Of a stretch of 64,000 nt of DNA, positions 1-9,519 are shown one piece after another (position 1 is the stretch's first letter; every line of letters begins with the position of its first letter). Position numbers and translations under genes: made by a program. Under the pieces are notes generated by a model. It had not been told where the DNA came from. It did no database searches and worked only from the letters and a program-made list of their open reading frames with translations. This DNA is from Io17-Chloro-G2 sp963663135 (GTDB lineage Bacteria > Chloroflexota > Dehalococcoidia > Lucifugimonadales > UBA3495). Location of the stretch: the NCBI GenBank assembly GCA_963663135.2, contig CAXXRM010000002.1, positions 496,001 through 560,000 of the forward strand. The letters run 5' to 3'.

Positions 1-190
1 CGGTGGGATTGTCAAAATCAAGAGGGGCGACGGACAACCGGTCGCCAAAGGGGTTGGGCCGGTTGGGATGTGCGGTGAGGGTCTTGACCGGTTGCCCTTC
101 CGGGTGATCCGTCGCAAGGAGTCGCTGCGTGATGTACTTGCCGGTGTAGCCAAATGCTCCGGTGACTACGTTGGGGCTGGCTGTCTCCAT
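1..190 (-). CDS. NAD(P)-binding NmrA/epimerase-like protein, 3' part outside window
   Basis: Reading leftward from an ATG at 190, the frame stays open to the window edge. The first residues include VVTGAFGYTGKYI, a glycine-rich Rossmann fingerprint (GxxGxxG) directly at the N-terminus, as in extended or atypical short-chain dehydrogenases such as NmrA-like and NDUFA9-like proteins. A strand ending ...VKTLTAHP follows, where these proteins bind the cofactor ribose or phosphate. Only about 63 residues are visible, so the substrate cannot be named. The family assignment rests on the fingerprint and its position. The gene lies downstream of the giant surface-protein gene on the same strand, across a 317-base gap, so it probably has its own promoter. 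Confidence 0.7.
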   Translation of the reverse strand, partial: METASPNVVTGAFGYTGKYITQRLLATDHPEGQPVKTLTAHPNRPNPFGDRLSVAPLDFDNPT

Positions 191-507
191 TTCTCTATCT
201 ATGACTTCTCTATTAGTGACCGCTCCGGCTCGCACGGAGACGCCGGACCGCCGGCGTGGTGGATCTCTCGGAGTTGGGTTGCCGTCGATACCAACACCAT
301 AGGTGCCCAATCATAGGGTCCAACTCCGCCAGGCAGGTAGAGCCGGCGAGGACGGTCTAAGCGGTCAGGTGAGTGAGCTTCGCCAAGCGTAATGGGGTTC
401 GATGCTAATGGCAAGGTTAATGGCAAGCGGCCGCGTCTTCCAGATTCGCCGGCAGCCGGTTATCCCGGGCGCGGGAAGTGTCGCGCCTATCAATGGCCAT
501 GAATGGG
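191..507. other. intergenic region without a recognisable gene
   Basis: This lies between the stop of the giant surface protein (TAG at 508-510) and the start of the epimerase-like gene. Short open frames are present on both strands but none has a domain, a ribosome binding site or family-like composition. I see no convincing hairpin terminator. The promoter of the leftward epimerase-like gene should lie here, but no clear -35/-10 pair stands out. Confidence 0.5.
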
Positions 508-3500
508 CTACTCCCGTCTGCGGAAAATCAGAGCTCCCGCCGCTGCCAACAACGACCCGCCGGCGCCGATGGCCAGGGCCACCAGAAGCGCGATGTCACC
601 GTCACTGCCACCAATCGGTGACACGGTATTCCCGGCCACCTGAATCGGGATGGGAGACAAAGTCGGCCAAAGGAAGGGCGTAGGCAACGGAACAGGCGCC
701 GGGTCCAGCGCCTTGAAAGACACGGTGGCGCGCCAGGTAAGCGGGGATTCCGGTGTCGGTGTCGGGGGTGTCAGAGAGGACATTCGGACCAACCCGGAGT
801 CCGAAGAGGGTGTTGCCGTGAGTGTTGGTGCAGATGCGCCGGCCAACGGGCCTGGTCGCAATGGGAATCGGGTAGATTCAGCGGCGAGAATAGGCGCTGG
901 CGGGATTGTCGGAAAGGGCATGCTAACAATATGACGCTGCAAGAGGGGTGGGGCCGGCGTCATGACGAGGCTGGGGGTCGGTGGGAGTGTGGTAGTAGGC
1001 GTCCCGACATGAGTGGGCGATGGGAAGGGCGATGGCGTCGGCGTTCCGGTGGGCGTCGGCGTAGGTGAAGGGGTGGTAGTCGGCGTTCTGGTCGGAGTGA
1101 TTGTGGGCGTCGGAGTGGGTGTTGCTGTAGGTGTGGGCGTCGGCGTTCTGGTTGGCGTGGGCGTAGGTGAGGGAGTGGGTGTTGGTGTCACCGTTGGAGT
1201 GGGCGTTGGGGATGGAGTTGCAGTCGGGGTTGGAGTGGCGGTGGGCGTTGCTGTGGGCGTGGATGTGGGCGTTCTCGTGGGCTGAGGCGTCGGGTAGATT
1301 GGACCGATCCCATTCCCCGGTTCGTCCAGGTCGGTAACCGTTATTACAACGTCCATGCGGCCGAATCCATTGTGCCCGTCGTCGGCCACGACCTCGATGA
1401 CATAGATGTTATCTCTGCTGACATCCAGGGGATTCTCAAAGTCGAAGTAGGAGCCCGCTCCCACCGCAATTTGGCCGCTAGCAGGATCAATGGCCAGGAC
1501 AGCGGAGTCGACGCCGGTCAGCGAGTAGACAACACGATCGCCGTCGTCGTCATCCGCGGTCAATGGAGCGCCAATTTTGTCGCCGCCGGATGGACCCTCG
1601 TCCACCGTCAATTCGACGGTAAAGGCACGATGGAAGTTGGGGGCTCGGTTGGGGTTGACCCTGGCCTTGATCATTTCGGACCAGACGCCGTTTCCCTCAG
1701 CGTTATTTGCCCGCACTTGAACTTCGTGGATGTTACCCCGGGGCAGTCCGGTGAGAATAGCTGCCTTTGCGGTGGGACCGAAGCTCTTAATGGTGAATGG
1801 TATGGAGTCTTTGATGCGGTGTCGAACGTCGTAGCCGGATATGGCGGGGCCAGTATTGGACGGCGGAATCCAAGTCACATTTATCTGGTCTAAGCCACCG
1901 ACCCCAACGGGACGATTAATCTGGCTGGGCGGCTCGTTCACGTTGGTTATCTGGATGGTGACTGTAGCGTTTGCTGATCCTCCATGGCCATCGGTCACGG
2001 ACACCTTGAGTTGGAAGGTGCTCTTGGTCTCAAAGTCCAGAGTGGCGTCGGTTGAGAATTGGCCGGAAGCGGTGTCGAAAGCAAAGGAGGGTGCGTCGTC
2101 ACCGGACATGGAGTAGGTCAGAGGATCGTCATCGGCGTCGGTCGCTTGGACCGGCAGGCCGATGGGAACGCCGGCTGGAGTGTTCTCCGGCACTCTGAGA
2201 ACCGCGTTTGGCGACGGGAACGTGGGAACTCGGTTGGTCGCCCGCACCACTGAAGTGGCGGCGCTCCGGACCTGTTTGTAAACACCGTCTTCACCTTGGT
2301 AGCGCACAACCACCCGAAGGACCTTGCCGATGTCGGCGGCAATGGCGGTATATTCTGGGGATGTGGCCTTGTCGATTTTGGTCCACATGGGGTTGGCCGG
2401 GTTGGCCGCCCGCTGCCACTGCCATCTCTCGTTGTCCGGGTTGCCTTCGGGATCTCTCAGCATGGCGGTCAACTCGAAGCCGACCTGCGGGTTGGTGGAA
2501 AGATCCAAGCTGCCGGGTTGTTCCAATTTGACGACGGTTATGGTGACGGCCTTACGGACCATGAACCCTTCTCCGTCGTCGGCCACCACGTCAATCACGT
2601 AGATGCGGTCGCCGTTGCTATCCACCGGATTTTCGTAGTCTAGGAAGCGGCCTTCACCGACCACAATCTGCCCGGTGGTCGGGCCAATACCCAGGACGCC
2701 TGCGTCGTCACCCTCCAAGGTGTAGGTAACGGTGTCCTCATCGGAGTCGGCGGCGGTGTAGGGTTCGCCCAACTCTTCGCCCGCAGATGGACCTTCTGCC
2801 ACTCGGAATTCCGGGAGAAGGACGGGATCGAAAATCGGCGGCTCGTTGGGGTTGACCCTGCCCTCGACTGTTTCGGACCACTCTCCATCACCGTCGGCGT
2901 TTTTGGCCCGCACCTGAATTTCGTAATATTTGCCTCGCACCAGTCCAGTGACCGCGCCAGTGGTAACGGTTGGACCAAAGTTGGCGGTGTTGTCGAACGT
3001 TTCGGCCCCGCGAATTCGGTATTGGACGTCGTAGCTGGAAATAGCGGGTCCGGGATTGGACGGAGGACTCCAGGTCAGGGTGATCTGTTCAAACCCGCCT
3101 ATTGCCGTGGGGCGGGCCATCTGGTCGGGGGGCTCATTCACGTTGGTCACCTGGATCGTGACTCCAATACTATCAGCGCCGCCGTCGCCGTCAGTTACGG
3201 ACACCGTGAGTTCGTAAGCGTTCTTGGTCTCGAAGTCCAGGGCGGCGGAGGTTGATATCTGACCGGAGACTGTGTTCAAGGTAAAGGAAGAGGCGTCGTG
3301 ACCGGACAGTGAATAAGCTAGGGTACCGTCGTCACCGTCGGAGGCTAGGACCGGGAGTCCGATTGCGACCCGGGCCCCGGTGTTCTCGGGCACCGATCGG
3401 GTGGCAGTCTCCGATGGGAACATCGGAAGCTGGTTGGCCGCCCGTACTGCCGAAGTGGCCGCGCTCTGGACCTCCTGGTCTACGCCGCCCACACCTTGAT

Positions 3501-6500
3501 AGCTGACGGCCGCCCGAAGGACCTTACCCAAGTCGGCGACAACGACGGTGTAGGTTGCGGACGTGGCGCCGCTGATGTTGGTCCAAGCTGGGTTGGCCGG
3601 TGCGCCCGCCCGCTGCCACTGCCAGCTCACCGTGGCCGGCTGGCTGCCTGGGTCGGTTAGCGTGGCGGTCAACTGGGCGCCGACGCGAGGGTTGGTGATG
3701 GACAGAGCCACGATACCCGGTTCGTTGACGTCGGTGACGGTTATCTCAAGGTCCATGCGAACGATAACGCCGTGGCCGTCGTCGGCAACGATTTCGATGA
3801 CGTAGACGTTGTCGGCGTTGTCATCAGCGGGATCTTCGAAGTCGAGGGTGAAACCGACGCCCACCACAATCTGCCCGGTGTTGCCGCCAATGGCCAAGAT
3901 GCCAGCGTCCTCACCCTCAAGCGTGTAGGTGACGGCGTCACCGTCCGGGTCGGCGGCGGTGTAGGGGTCACCCAATTCGTCACCGGCGACCGGGCCCTCG
4001 GCCACGCTGAACTCTTCGGGCAGGGCGCTATGGAATTCGGGGAACTGGTTGGTGTTAACCCTGGGGTCTGGGTCTGCCTTTAGGGACCATTCTCCGTCAC
4101 CATCGGCGTTTTTGGCCCTTACCAGAGTTTCATAGTACTTTCCCCGCGCCAATCCGGTGATGACGCCCGAGGTTTGGGTTGAACCAAAGTTGGCAGTGTT
4201 GTCGAATGTTGCGGCCCCGCGAATTCGGTATTGGACATCGTAGCCGGAGATGGCAGGGCCTGGGTTGGACAGAGGCTCCCAGGTCACGGTGATCTGCTCA
4301 AATCCGCCTACTGCGGTGGGACGGGTCATCTGGGCGGGCGGCTCAATCACGTTGGTGACCTGTATGGTAACGGCGATGCTCGCAGCACCGCCTTGGCCGT
4401 CAGTTACGGACACCGTGAGTTCGTGGGCGTTCTTGGTCTCGAAGTCCAGGGCGGCGGAGGTTGATATCTGACTGGAGACCGTGTTCAACGTAAAAGAAGA
4501 GGCGTCGTCACCGGACAGGGAGTAAGTTAGGGTATCGTCGTCACCGTCGGAGGCTTCGACCGGGATGCCGATAGCGACGCCGGCCACGGTGTTCTCCGGC
4601 ACGGACCGGGTGGTGGTCGCTGAGGGGAAGACAGGAAGCCGGTTGGCCGCCCGCACTACCGAGGTGGCGGCGCTCTCCGTCTCCTGGTCGACGCCGCCTA
4701 CACCTTGATAGCTGACGACCGCCCGAAGAACCTTACCTAGGTCAGCAGCAACTGCGGTGTAGGTTGCGGACGTGGCGCCGCTGATATTGGCCCAAACTGG
4801 GTTGGCTGGGTCGTCCGCCCGCTGCCACTGCCAGTTCAAGGAGGCAGGGCTGCCGTCGGGATCGCTCAGCGTGGCGGTCAACCCGGCGCCGACGCGAGGG
4901 TAGGTGATGGACAGAGCCACGCTGCCCGGTTCGTCGACATCGGTGACAGTTATTTCAAGGTCCATACGGACGGTGACGCCGTGGCTGTCGTCGGCGACGA
5001 TTTCGATGACGTAGACGTTGTTGGCGTTGCTATCTTTGGGATTTTCGAAATCAAGGAAGTGGCTTTCACCCACCACAATCTGCCCGGTATTGCCGCCAAT
5101 GGCCAAGATGCCCGCGTCCTCACCTTCAAGCGTGTAGGTGATGGTGTCCCCATCAGGGTCGGTGGCGGTATATGGGTCACCCAGGGATTCGCCGGCGGCC
5201 CTGCCCTCGGCCACGCTGAATTTGTCCGGGAGGACGCTAGCGAATTCGGGGAACTGGTTGGCGTTGACCCGGGCCTCTGCTGTCTCGGACCAGACGCCCT
5301 CGCCGTCGGCGTTTTTCGCCCGCACCTGAATTTCATAGTATTTCCCCCGAGCTAGGCCAGTGATGACGCCCGAGGTTTGGGTTGAACCAAAGCTGGCAGT
5401 GTTGTCGAACGCTTCGGTTCCGCGAATTCGGTATTGGGCGTCGTAGCCGGAGATGACGGGGCCTGGGTTGGACGGAGGACTCCAGGTCACGGTGATCTGC
5501 TCAAATCCGCCTACTGCCGTGGGGCGTGCCATCTGGTCGGGCGGTTCGTTCACGTTGGTTACCTGGATGGTGACGGCAATACTATCAGCGCCACCCTCGC
5601 CGTCAATTACGGACACCGCGAGTTCGTAAGCGTTCTTGGTCTCGAAGTCCAGGGCGGCGATGGTAGAGATCTGGCCGGAAAGGGAATTGAAGGCGAACGA
5701 GGAGGCGTCGCCGCCGGTCAGGGAATAAGTGAGGGGGTCGTCGTCGGCGTCGGTGGCCTGGACCGGCAAGCCGATGGCAACACTGGAGCCGGTGTTCTCT
5801 GGAACTGTGCGAACCGCGGTATCGGAGGGGAAGACAGGAAGCCGGTTGGCCGCCCGTACTGCCGAAGTAGCGGCGCTTTGCACCTCTTGGTCGACGCCGT
5901 CCTCGTTTTGGTAGCGAACGACTGCCCGAAGGACCTTGCCCAGGTCCGCAGCAACTGCCGTGTAGGTTGCGGACGTGGCGCCGCTGATATTGGCCCATGC
6001 TGGGTTGGCCGGTGCGCCCGCCCTCTGCCATTGCCAGCTCACCGTGGCCGGGTTGCCGTCGGGGTCGGTCAGCGTGGCGGCCAACTCCGAACCGACTTGA
6101 GGGCTGGTTACAGATATAATCACGTTGCCCGGTTCGTCGACATCGGTGACAGTTATTTCAAGGTCCATGCGAACGATGACTCCGTGGCCGTCGTCGGCAA
6201 CGATTTCGATGACGTAGACGTTGTCAGTGTTGTCATCCACCGCATTCTCGAAGTCGAGGAAGTAGCCTTCACCGACCGAGAGTTGTCCGGTGTTCTCGGA
6301 GATGGTCAGGACGCCCGCGTCCTCGCCCTCCAGTGTGTAGGTGATGGTGTCCCCATCAGGGTCGGCAGCGGTATACGGATCACCCAGAGCCTCCCCGGCG
6401 TTAAGGCCCTCGGCCACGCTGAATTTGCCCGGTAGGACGCTATCGAATTCGGGGAACTGGTTGGTGTTGACCCTGGCCTCTGCCGTCTCGGACCAGACGC

Positions 6501-8706
6501 CCTCGCCGTCGGCGTTTTTTGCCCGCACCTGAATTTCATAGTATTTCCCCCGAGCCAGTCCGGTGATGGCACCCGAGGTTGGGGTTGGATCAAAGTTGGC
6601 AGTGTTGTCGAACGATTCGGTTCCGCGAATTCGGTATTGGACGTCGTAGCCGGAGATAGCGGGTCCTGGGTTGGACGGAGGACTCCAGGTCACGGTGATC
6701 TGCTCAAATCCGCCGGTCGCTGCGGGGCGGGCCACCTGGTTGGGGGGCTCATTCACGTTGGTTATCTGAATGGTGACGACGACATTTGCTGAGCCGCCTT
6801 GGCCGTCGCTCGCGGACACCGTGACTTGGTAGGCGTTCTTGGTCTCAAAGTCCAGTGCGGTGCTCGTTGAAATCTGGCCGGAAACGGTGTTGACGCTAAA
6901 GGAGTTGGCGTCGTCACCCGCCAGGGAATAGTTTAGAGTATCGTCGTCGGCGTCAGCGGCCTCCACCGGCAGGCCGATGGCAACACCGGAGGCGGTGTTC
7001 TCTGGAACTGTGCGAACCGCGGTATCGGAGGGGAAGGCAGGAAGCCGGTTGGCCGCCCGCACTGCCGATGTCGCGGCGCTCTGGACCTCTTGGTCGACGC
7101 CACCTACACCTTGATAGCTGACGACCGCCCGCAGAACCTTGCCCAGGTCGGCGGTAACCACGGTGTAGGTTGCAGATGTGGCCCCGCTGATATCAACCCA
7201 TACAGGGTTGGCCGGGGCGTCCGCCCTCTGCCACTGCCAGGATTCGTCGGTCGGGTTGCCGTTGGGGTCGGTCAGCGTCGCCGTCATCTCCGCGCCGACA
7301 CGTGGACTGGTCGCGGATAGCACAACGATGGCTGGTTCGTCTACGTCGGTGACGGTTATTTCAACGTCTAAATGGACTATGGCCTCATGGCCATCGTCGG
7401 CCACGACCTCAATGATGTAGATGTTGTCGCCGTTGTCATCCACCGGATTTTCGAAGTCAAGGGAGTGGCCGACGCCAACTGCAATCTGCCCGGTGGTCCG
7501 GCCAATGGCCAATACTCCCGCGTCCACACCCTCAAGCGCGTAGGTAACGGTGTCCCCGTCGTCATCATTCGCGGTGTAGGGGTCGCCCAGCGCCTCGCCC
7601 GTAGCTGGACCTTCGAAAACGCTAAATTGTGGTGGAAGGTCGCTATCGAAATTTGGGGTCTTATTGGGGTTTACTCTGGGATTAGGTCTGGCTGATTGAG
7701 ACCACTCGCCGTCGCCGTCGGCATTGATCGCCCTTACCTGAACTTCATACCTCTTCCCTCGAACCAGCCCCGTGATGGTGGCCTGCGTCACCGTGGCTTC
7801 GTAGCTGACCACGGTGAATTCTTCAGTGCCTGTGATTCGATATTGGACGTCGTAGCCGGCGATGGCCGGGCCGGAGTTGGACGGAGCCGTCCAAATTACG
7901 ATTATCGATTCGTGGCGGCCGGCCGCGATGGGTCGGTTCGGGGGACCGGGCGGTGCCCCGCTAATGGTGGTTCCAACGCGGGACGGGACTGTAAAGGTGT
8001 CAGTCTCGTCCGGGGGGGCGGTTAGCGCCATCCTGGGCGTGGCCCATGTCGAATTGGGCGGGTCCGGGTGCGAACCCGGCCAGAAGTCTAACGTTGTTGC
8101 CTTGCCGGGGTCGAAGGTAGGAGAGCTTATTCTCGAAGTGTAGGCGCGGGCGGCGACGGCCCCGCCGGCAGAGGCATCGTTCTTCAACAGGAGGATGAAA
8201 TCCTGCGGTGCGTCCGGGTTGGCGCCGGCCCCAAAGGCAATGTTGGACAAGCTGCTGAGAGTAGTCCTACCGTCAGCATAAGAAAGGCTTGGGAGCCCAG
8301 AGGCGGGCATGGCAGCTGGAGACTCTGAATGGCGGCGCGGCGGCCCTAACGGGACGGAGCGGCCGGCTGGTTTTATCCCCCGCGTCTCGGAGATCCCGGC
8401 CCTGGGCCCGTGAGGAGACTTGGCGTTGGCGGCGTGGGGGAAGGCGGCTGCTATTACCGGCGCTGCTTGAAGGGTCGTCGGTTCCAGATCAAGCCTGTGA
8501 ATTGGCCCGGCGCACGACTTTGAAACGCAATCGGTGGGATTCCGGATTTCCGTTTGCGCGTGGAGCGACTCTGCTGTGTCTGAGATGCAGGAGATTCCAA
8601 GGCTGAGGACTCCTACCAATGCCAGGGCAACCGCCAGCACTTTTACGTAGGTTGCCCTCGTCAGCCCCAATCCCCTGACTATGGGGGATTGGGACACTAA
8701 ATCCAA
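508..8706 (-). CDS. giant surface protein with fibronectin III, cadherin-like and Ig-like repeats and a Pro/Thr stalk
   Basis: This 2732-residue protein is probably a cell-surface adhesin or scaffold. Residues about 20-40 form a hydrophobic signal/anchor segment. From about 250 to 2460 there are 22 modules: six fibronectin III domains (recognised by a repeated GGFEQITVTW-like strand), six cadherin-like domains ending ITVTDVDEP, five Ig-like domains with SWQWQRA, and five cadherin-like domains with VPENT, LDFET and TNVNEPP. Asp-rich DADDD and LDFE motifs suggest calcium binding. A Pro/Thr/Ser stalk (about 2470-2570) follows. The last 30 residues are a membrane segment ending in RRRE, with no LPXTG sortase signal. 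The start is TTG at 8706; a GTG three codons later is possible. The partner it binds is unknown. Confidence 0.85.
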   Translation of the reverse strand: MDLVSQSPIVRGLGLTRATYVKVLAVALALVGVLSLGISCISDTAESLHAQTEIRNPTDCVSKSCAGPIHRLDLEPTTLQAAPVIAAAFPHAANAKSPHGPRAGISETRGIKPAGRSVPLGPPRRHSESPAAMPASGLPSLSYADGRTTLSSLSNIAFGAGANPDAPQDFILLLKNDASAGGAVAARAYTSRISSPTFDPGKATTLDFWPGSHPDPPNSTWATPRMALTAPPDETDTFTVPSRVGTTISGAPPGPPNRPIAAGRHESIIVIWTAPSNSGPAIAGYDVQYRITGTEEFTVVSYEATVTQATITGLVRGKRYEVQVRAINADGDGEWSQSARPNPRVNPNKTPNFDSDLPPQFSVFEGPATGEALGDPYTANDDDGDTVTYALEGVDAGVLAIGRTTGQIAVGVGHSLDFENPVDDNGDNIYIIEVVADDGHEAIVHLDVEITVTDVDEPAIVVLSATSPRVGAEMTATLTDPNGNPTDESWQWQRADAPANPVWVDISGATSATYTVVTADLGKVLRAVVSYQGVGGVDQEVQSAATSAVRAANRLPAFPSDTAVRTVPENTASGVAIGLPVEAADADDDTLNYSLAGDDANSFSVNTVSGQISTSTALDFETKNAYQVTVSASDGQGGSANVVVTIQITNVNEPPNQVARPAATGGFEQITVTWSPPSNPGPAISGYDVQYRIRGTESFDNTANFDPTPTSGAITGLARGKYYEIQVRAKNADGEGVWSETAEARVNTNQFPEFDSVLPGKFSVAEGLNAGEALGDPYTAADPDGDTITYTLEGEDAGVLTISENTGQLSVGEGYFLDFENAVDDNTDNVYVIEIVADDGHGVIVRMDLEITVTDVDEPGNVIISVTSPQVGSELAATLTDPDGNPATVSWQWQRAGAPANPAWANISGATSATYTAVAADLGKVLRAVVRYQNEDGVDQEVQSAATSAVRAANRLPVFPSDTAVRTVPENTGSSVAIGLPVQATDADDDPLTYSLTGGDASSFAFNSLSGQISTIAALDFETKNAYELAVSVIDGEGGADSIAVTIQVTNVNEPPDQMARPTAVGGFEQITVTWSPPSNPGPVISGYDAQYRIRGTEAFDNTASFGSTQTSGVITGLARGKYYEIQVRAKNADGEGVWSETAEARVNANQFPEFASVLPDKFSVAEGRAAGESLGDPYTATDPDGDTITYTLEGEDAGILAIGGNTGQIVVGESHFLDFENPKDSNANNVYVIEIVADDSHGVTVRMDLEITVTDVDEPGSVALSITYPRVGAGLTATLSDPDGSPASLNWQWQRADDPANPVWANISGATSATYTAVAADLGKVLRAVVSYQGVGGVDQETESAATSVVRAANRLPVFPSATTTRSVPENTVAGVAIGIPVEASDGDDDTLTYSLSGDDASSFTLNTVSSQISTSAALDFETKNAHELTVSVTDGQGGAASIAVTIQVTNVIEPPAQMTRPTAVGGFEQITVTWEPLSNPGPAISGYDVQYRIRGAATFDNTANFGSTQTSGVITGLARGKYYETLVRAKNADGDGEWSLKADPDPRVNTNQFPEFHSALPEEFSVAEGPVAGDELGDPYTAADPDGDAVTYTLEGEDAGILAIGGNTGQIVVGVGFTLDFEDPADDNADNVYVIEIVADDGHGVIVRMDLEITVTDVNEPGIVALSITNPRVGAQLTATLTDPGSQPATVSWQWQRAGAPANPAWTNISGATSATYTVVVADLGKVLRAAVSYQGVGGVDQEVQSAATSAVRAANQLPMFPSETATRSVPENTGARVAIGLPVLASDGDDGTLAYSLSGHDASSFTLNTVSGQISTSAALDFETKNAYELTVSVTDGDGGADSIGVTIQVTNVNEPPDQMARPTAIGGFEQITLTWSPPSNPGPAISSYDVQYRIRGAETFDNTANFGPTVTTGAVTGLVRGKYYEIQVRAKNADGDGEWSETVEGRVNPNEPPIFDPVLLPEFRVAEGPSAGEELGEPYTAADSDEDTVTYTLEGDDAGVLGIGPTTGQIVVGEGRFLDYENPVDSNGDRIYVIDVVADDGEGFMVRKAVTITVVKLEQPGSLDLSTNPQVGFELTAMLRDPEGNPDNERWQWQRAANPANPMWTKIDKATSPEYTAIAADIGKVLRVVVRYQGEDGVYKQVRSAATSVVRATNRVPTFPSPNAVLRVPENTPAGVPIGLPVQATDADDDPLTYSMSGDDAPSFAFDTASGQFSTDATLDFETKSTFQLKVSVTDGHGGSANATVTIQITNVNEPPSQINRPVGVGGLDQINVTWIPPSNTGPAISGYDVRHRIKDSIPFTIKSFGPTAKAAILTGLPRGNIHEVQVRANNAEGNGVWSEMIKARVNPNRAPNFHRAFTVELTVDEGPSGGDKIGAPLTADDDDGDRVVYSLTGVDSAVLAIDPASGQIAVGAGSYFDFENPLDVSRDNIYVIEVVADDGHNGFGRMDVVITVTDLDEPGNGIGPIYPTPQPTRTPTSTPTATPTATPTPTATPSPTPTPTVTPTPTPSPTPTPTRTPTPTPTATPTPTPTITPTRTPTTTPSPTPTPTGTPTPSPFPSPTHVGTPTTTLPPTPSLVMTPAPPLLQRHIVSMPFPTIPPAPILAAESTRFPLRPGPLAGASAPTLTATPSSDSGLVRMSSLTPPTPTPESPLTWRATVSFKALDPAPVPLPTPFLWPTLSPIPIQVAGNTVSPIGGSDGDIALLVALAIGAGGSLLAAAGALIFRRRE
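1005..1290 (-). repeat. low-complexity repeat encoding a Pro/Thr stalk
   Basis: The plus strand is a run of GTnGG-type hexamers whose complement encodes alternating Thr-Pro with some Ser, Ala and Val. It lies between the last cadherin-like domain and the C-terminal membrane segment. Such segments act as extended, often glycosylated wall-spanning stalks in surface proteins; that role is inferred. The plus-strand open frame here (poly Gly-Val) is only the shadow of this repeat. Confidence 0.8.
1310..7950 (-). repeat. tandem coding repeats of about 1.2 kb inside the giant surface protein
   Basis: The segment encoding the end of each type-A cadherin-like domain recurs near 1331, 2529, 3731, 4940, 6143 and 7346, a period of 1198 to 1209 bases. 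One unit encodes fibronectin III, cadherin-like A, Ig-like and cadherin-like B modules, about 401 residues. Inner units are nearly identical over long stretches at DNA level, while the outer ones are more diverged. That pattern fits unequal crossing-over or gene conversion. Repeats this long can also be collapsed or expanded by short-read assembly, so the copy number is provisional. Confidence 0.85.
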
Positions 8707-8740
8707 GTTGGAGCCGATATGCGCCCGATATCTCCAACTT
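8705..8740. promoter_or_regulatory. 9-bp inverted repeat at the start of the surface-protein gene
   Basis: AAGTTGGAG at 8705-8713 is perfectly repeated in inverse at 8732-8740, separated by 18 bases that themselves hold two CCGATAT copies. The left arm overlaps the proposed TTG start codon (8706). On the mRNA it would form a hairpin at the translation start; on DNA it could be a dimer-binding site. Either would control expression of the adhesin. It is only a sequence pattern. Confidence 0.4.
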
Positions 8741-8874
8741 GCCTCATCCGCGTTGTCTTATTCTGGATGCCAGAAAACCACCTTCTTACTCAGACCGGGG
8801 GAGGGGGTCTAGTCAGGGGTCTTGAAACGAGCATTTGGCGTTATACCTCAAGCAGGGATTGTCCCCGGGAGGCG

Positions 8875-9519
8875 TTAGGCGGGCCTGGATTGGGGAGCCA
8901 GCACGACCACTCTCCGGTCGGCAGGCAAATTCGCAGTGGTTACGCCCAGCCTGGGTACGGGTTGAACATCATCCAATCCCATCCGTCTCAGGAAAACGTC
9001 CACGCCTTGGATTGGAAGGTCCACGCCCGGGATGCCGTGGTGCATGGGAATCACAATCTTGGGGTCCAAGTCCTGCATGACCTGAATGGCTTGGTCCAGG
9101 TCCAGGGTGCAGGCGCCGCCGGTGGGCAGCAGCAGCACGTCTACCGGCGAAAGTTCCTCCACCAGCTTGGAGTTCAAGGGCGCGGCGATGTCGCCCAGGT
9201 GGCAGATGTTGACCCGGTCCATCTCAATGGAGTAGGCCACGGAACGTTGCTCCGGGGGCATTTCCGGAAGTAGAGGTGTCATGAACCCCCGCACCGCCAC
9301 GCCCGAATACTCGTATTCGCCGGGAGAGTCGAAGACCCGGGGAGAGCCGGCCACCTCCTGCCAATTGCTGTGGTTGGGGTGGGTATTGCTAATCGTTACC
9401 ACGGTGGCCGGTCGGGAGTCAGGTCGAAGCCCCAAAGACAGGGGGAAAGGGTCCGTCACCACGACCAGGTCATCGGACCTCAGCCGGAAACAGGAATGGC
9501 CTAGCCAGGTGATGTCCAT
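8875..9519 (-). CDS. metallo-beta-lactamase-fold hydrolase (UPF0173-like)
   Basis: This 214-residue protein begins MDITWLGHSCFRL, the typical N-terminal strand of the UPF0173/L-ascorbate-lactonase-like branch of the metallo-beta-lactamase superfamily. Later motifs are THPNHSN at about 47 (in place of the canonical HxHxDH), HLGDIAAP and MHHGIPG, which supply further candidate metal ligands. The family hydrolyses diverse esters, lactones and phosphodiesters, and no substrate can be assigned here. The unusual HPNH loop lacks the usual Asp-His pair, so catalysis is not certain. It starts 19 bases before bioY ends, so the two genes are translationally coupled. Confidence 0.75.
   Translation of the reverse strand: MDITWLGHSCFRLRSDDLVVVTDPFPLSLGLRPDSRPATVVTISNTHPNHSNWQEVAGSPRVFDSPGEYEYSGVAVRGFMTPLLPEMPPEQRSVAYSIEMDRVNICHLGDIAAPLNSKLVEELSPVDVLLLPTGGACTLDLDQAIQVMQDLDPKIVIPMHHGIPGVDLPIQGVDVFLRRMGLDDVQPVPRLGVTTANLPADRRVVVLAPQSRPA

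Noticed and set aside
1013..1285. Plus-strand frame encoding a Gly-Val repeat protein
   Set aside because: It is the antisense shadow of the Pro/Thr stalk of the giant surface protein, and has no ribosome binding site or domain.
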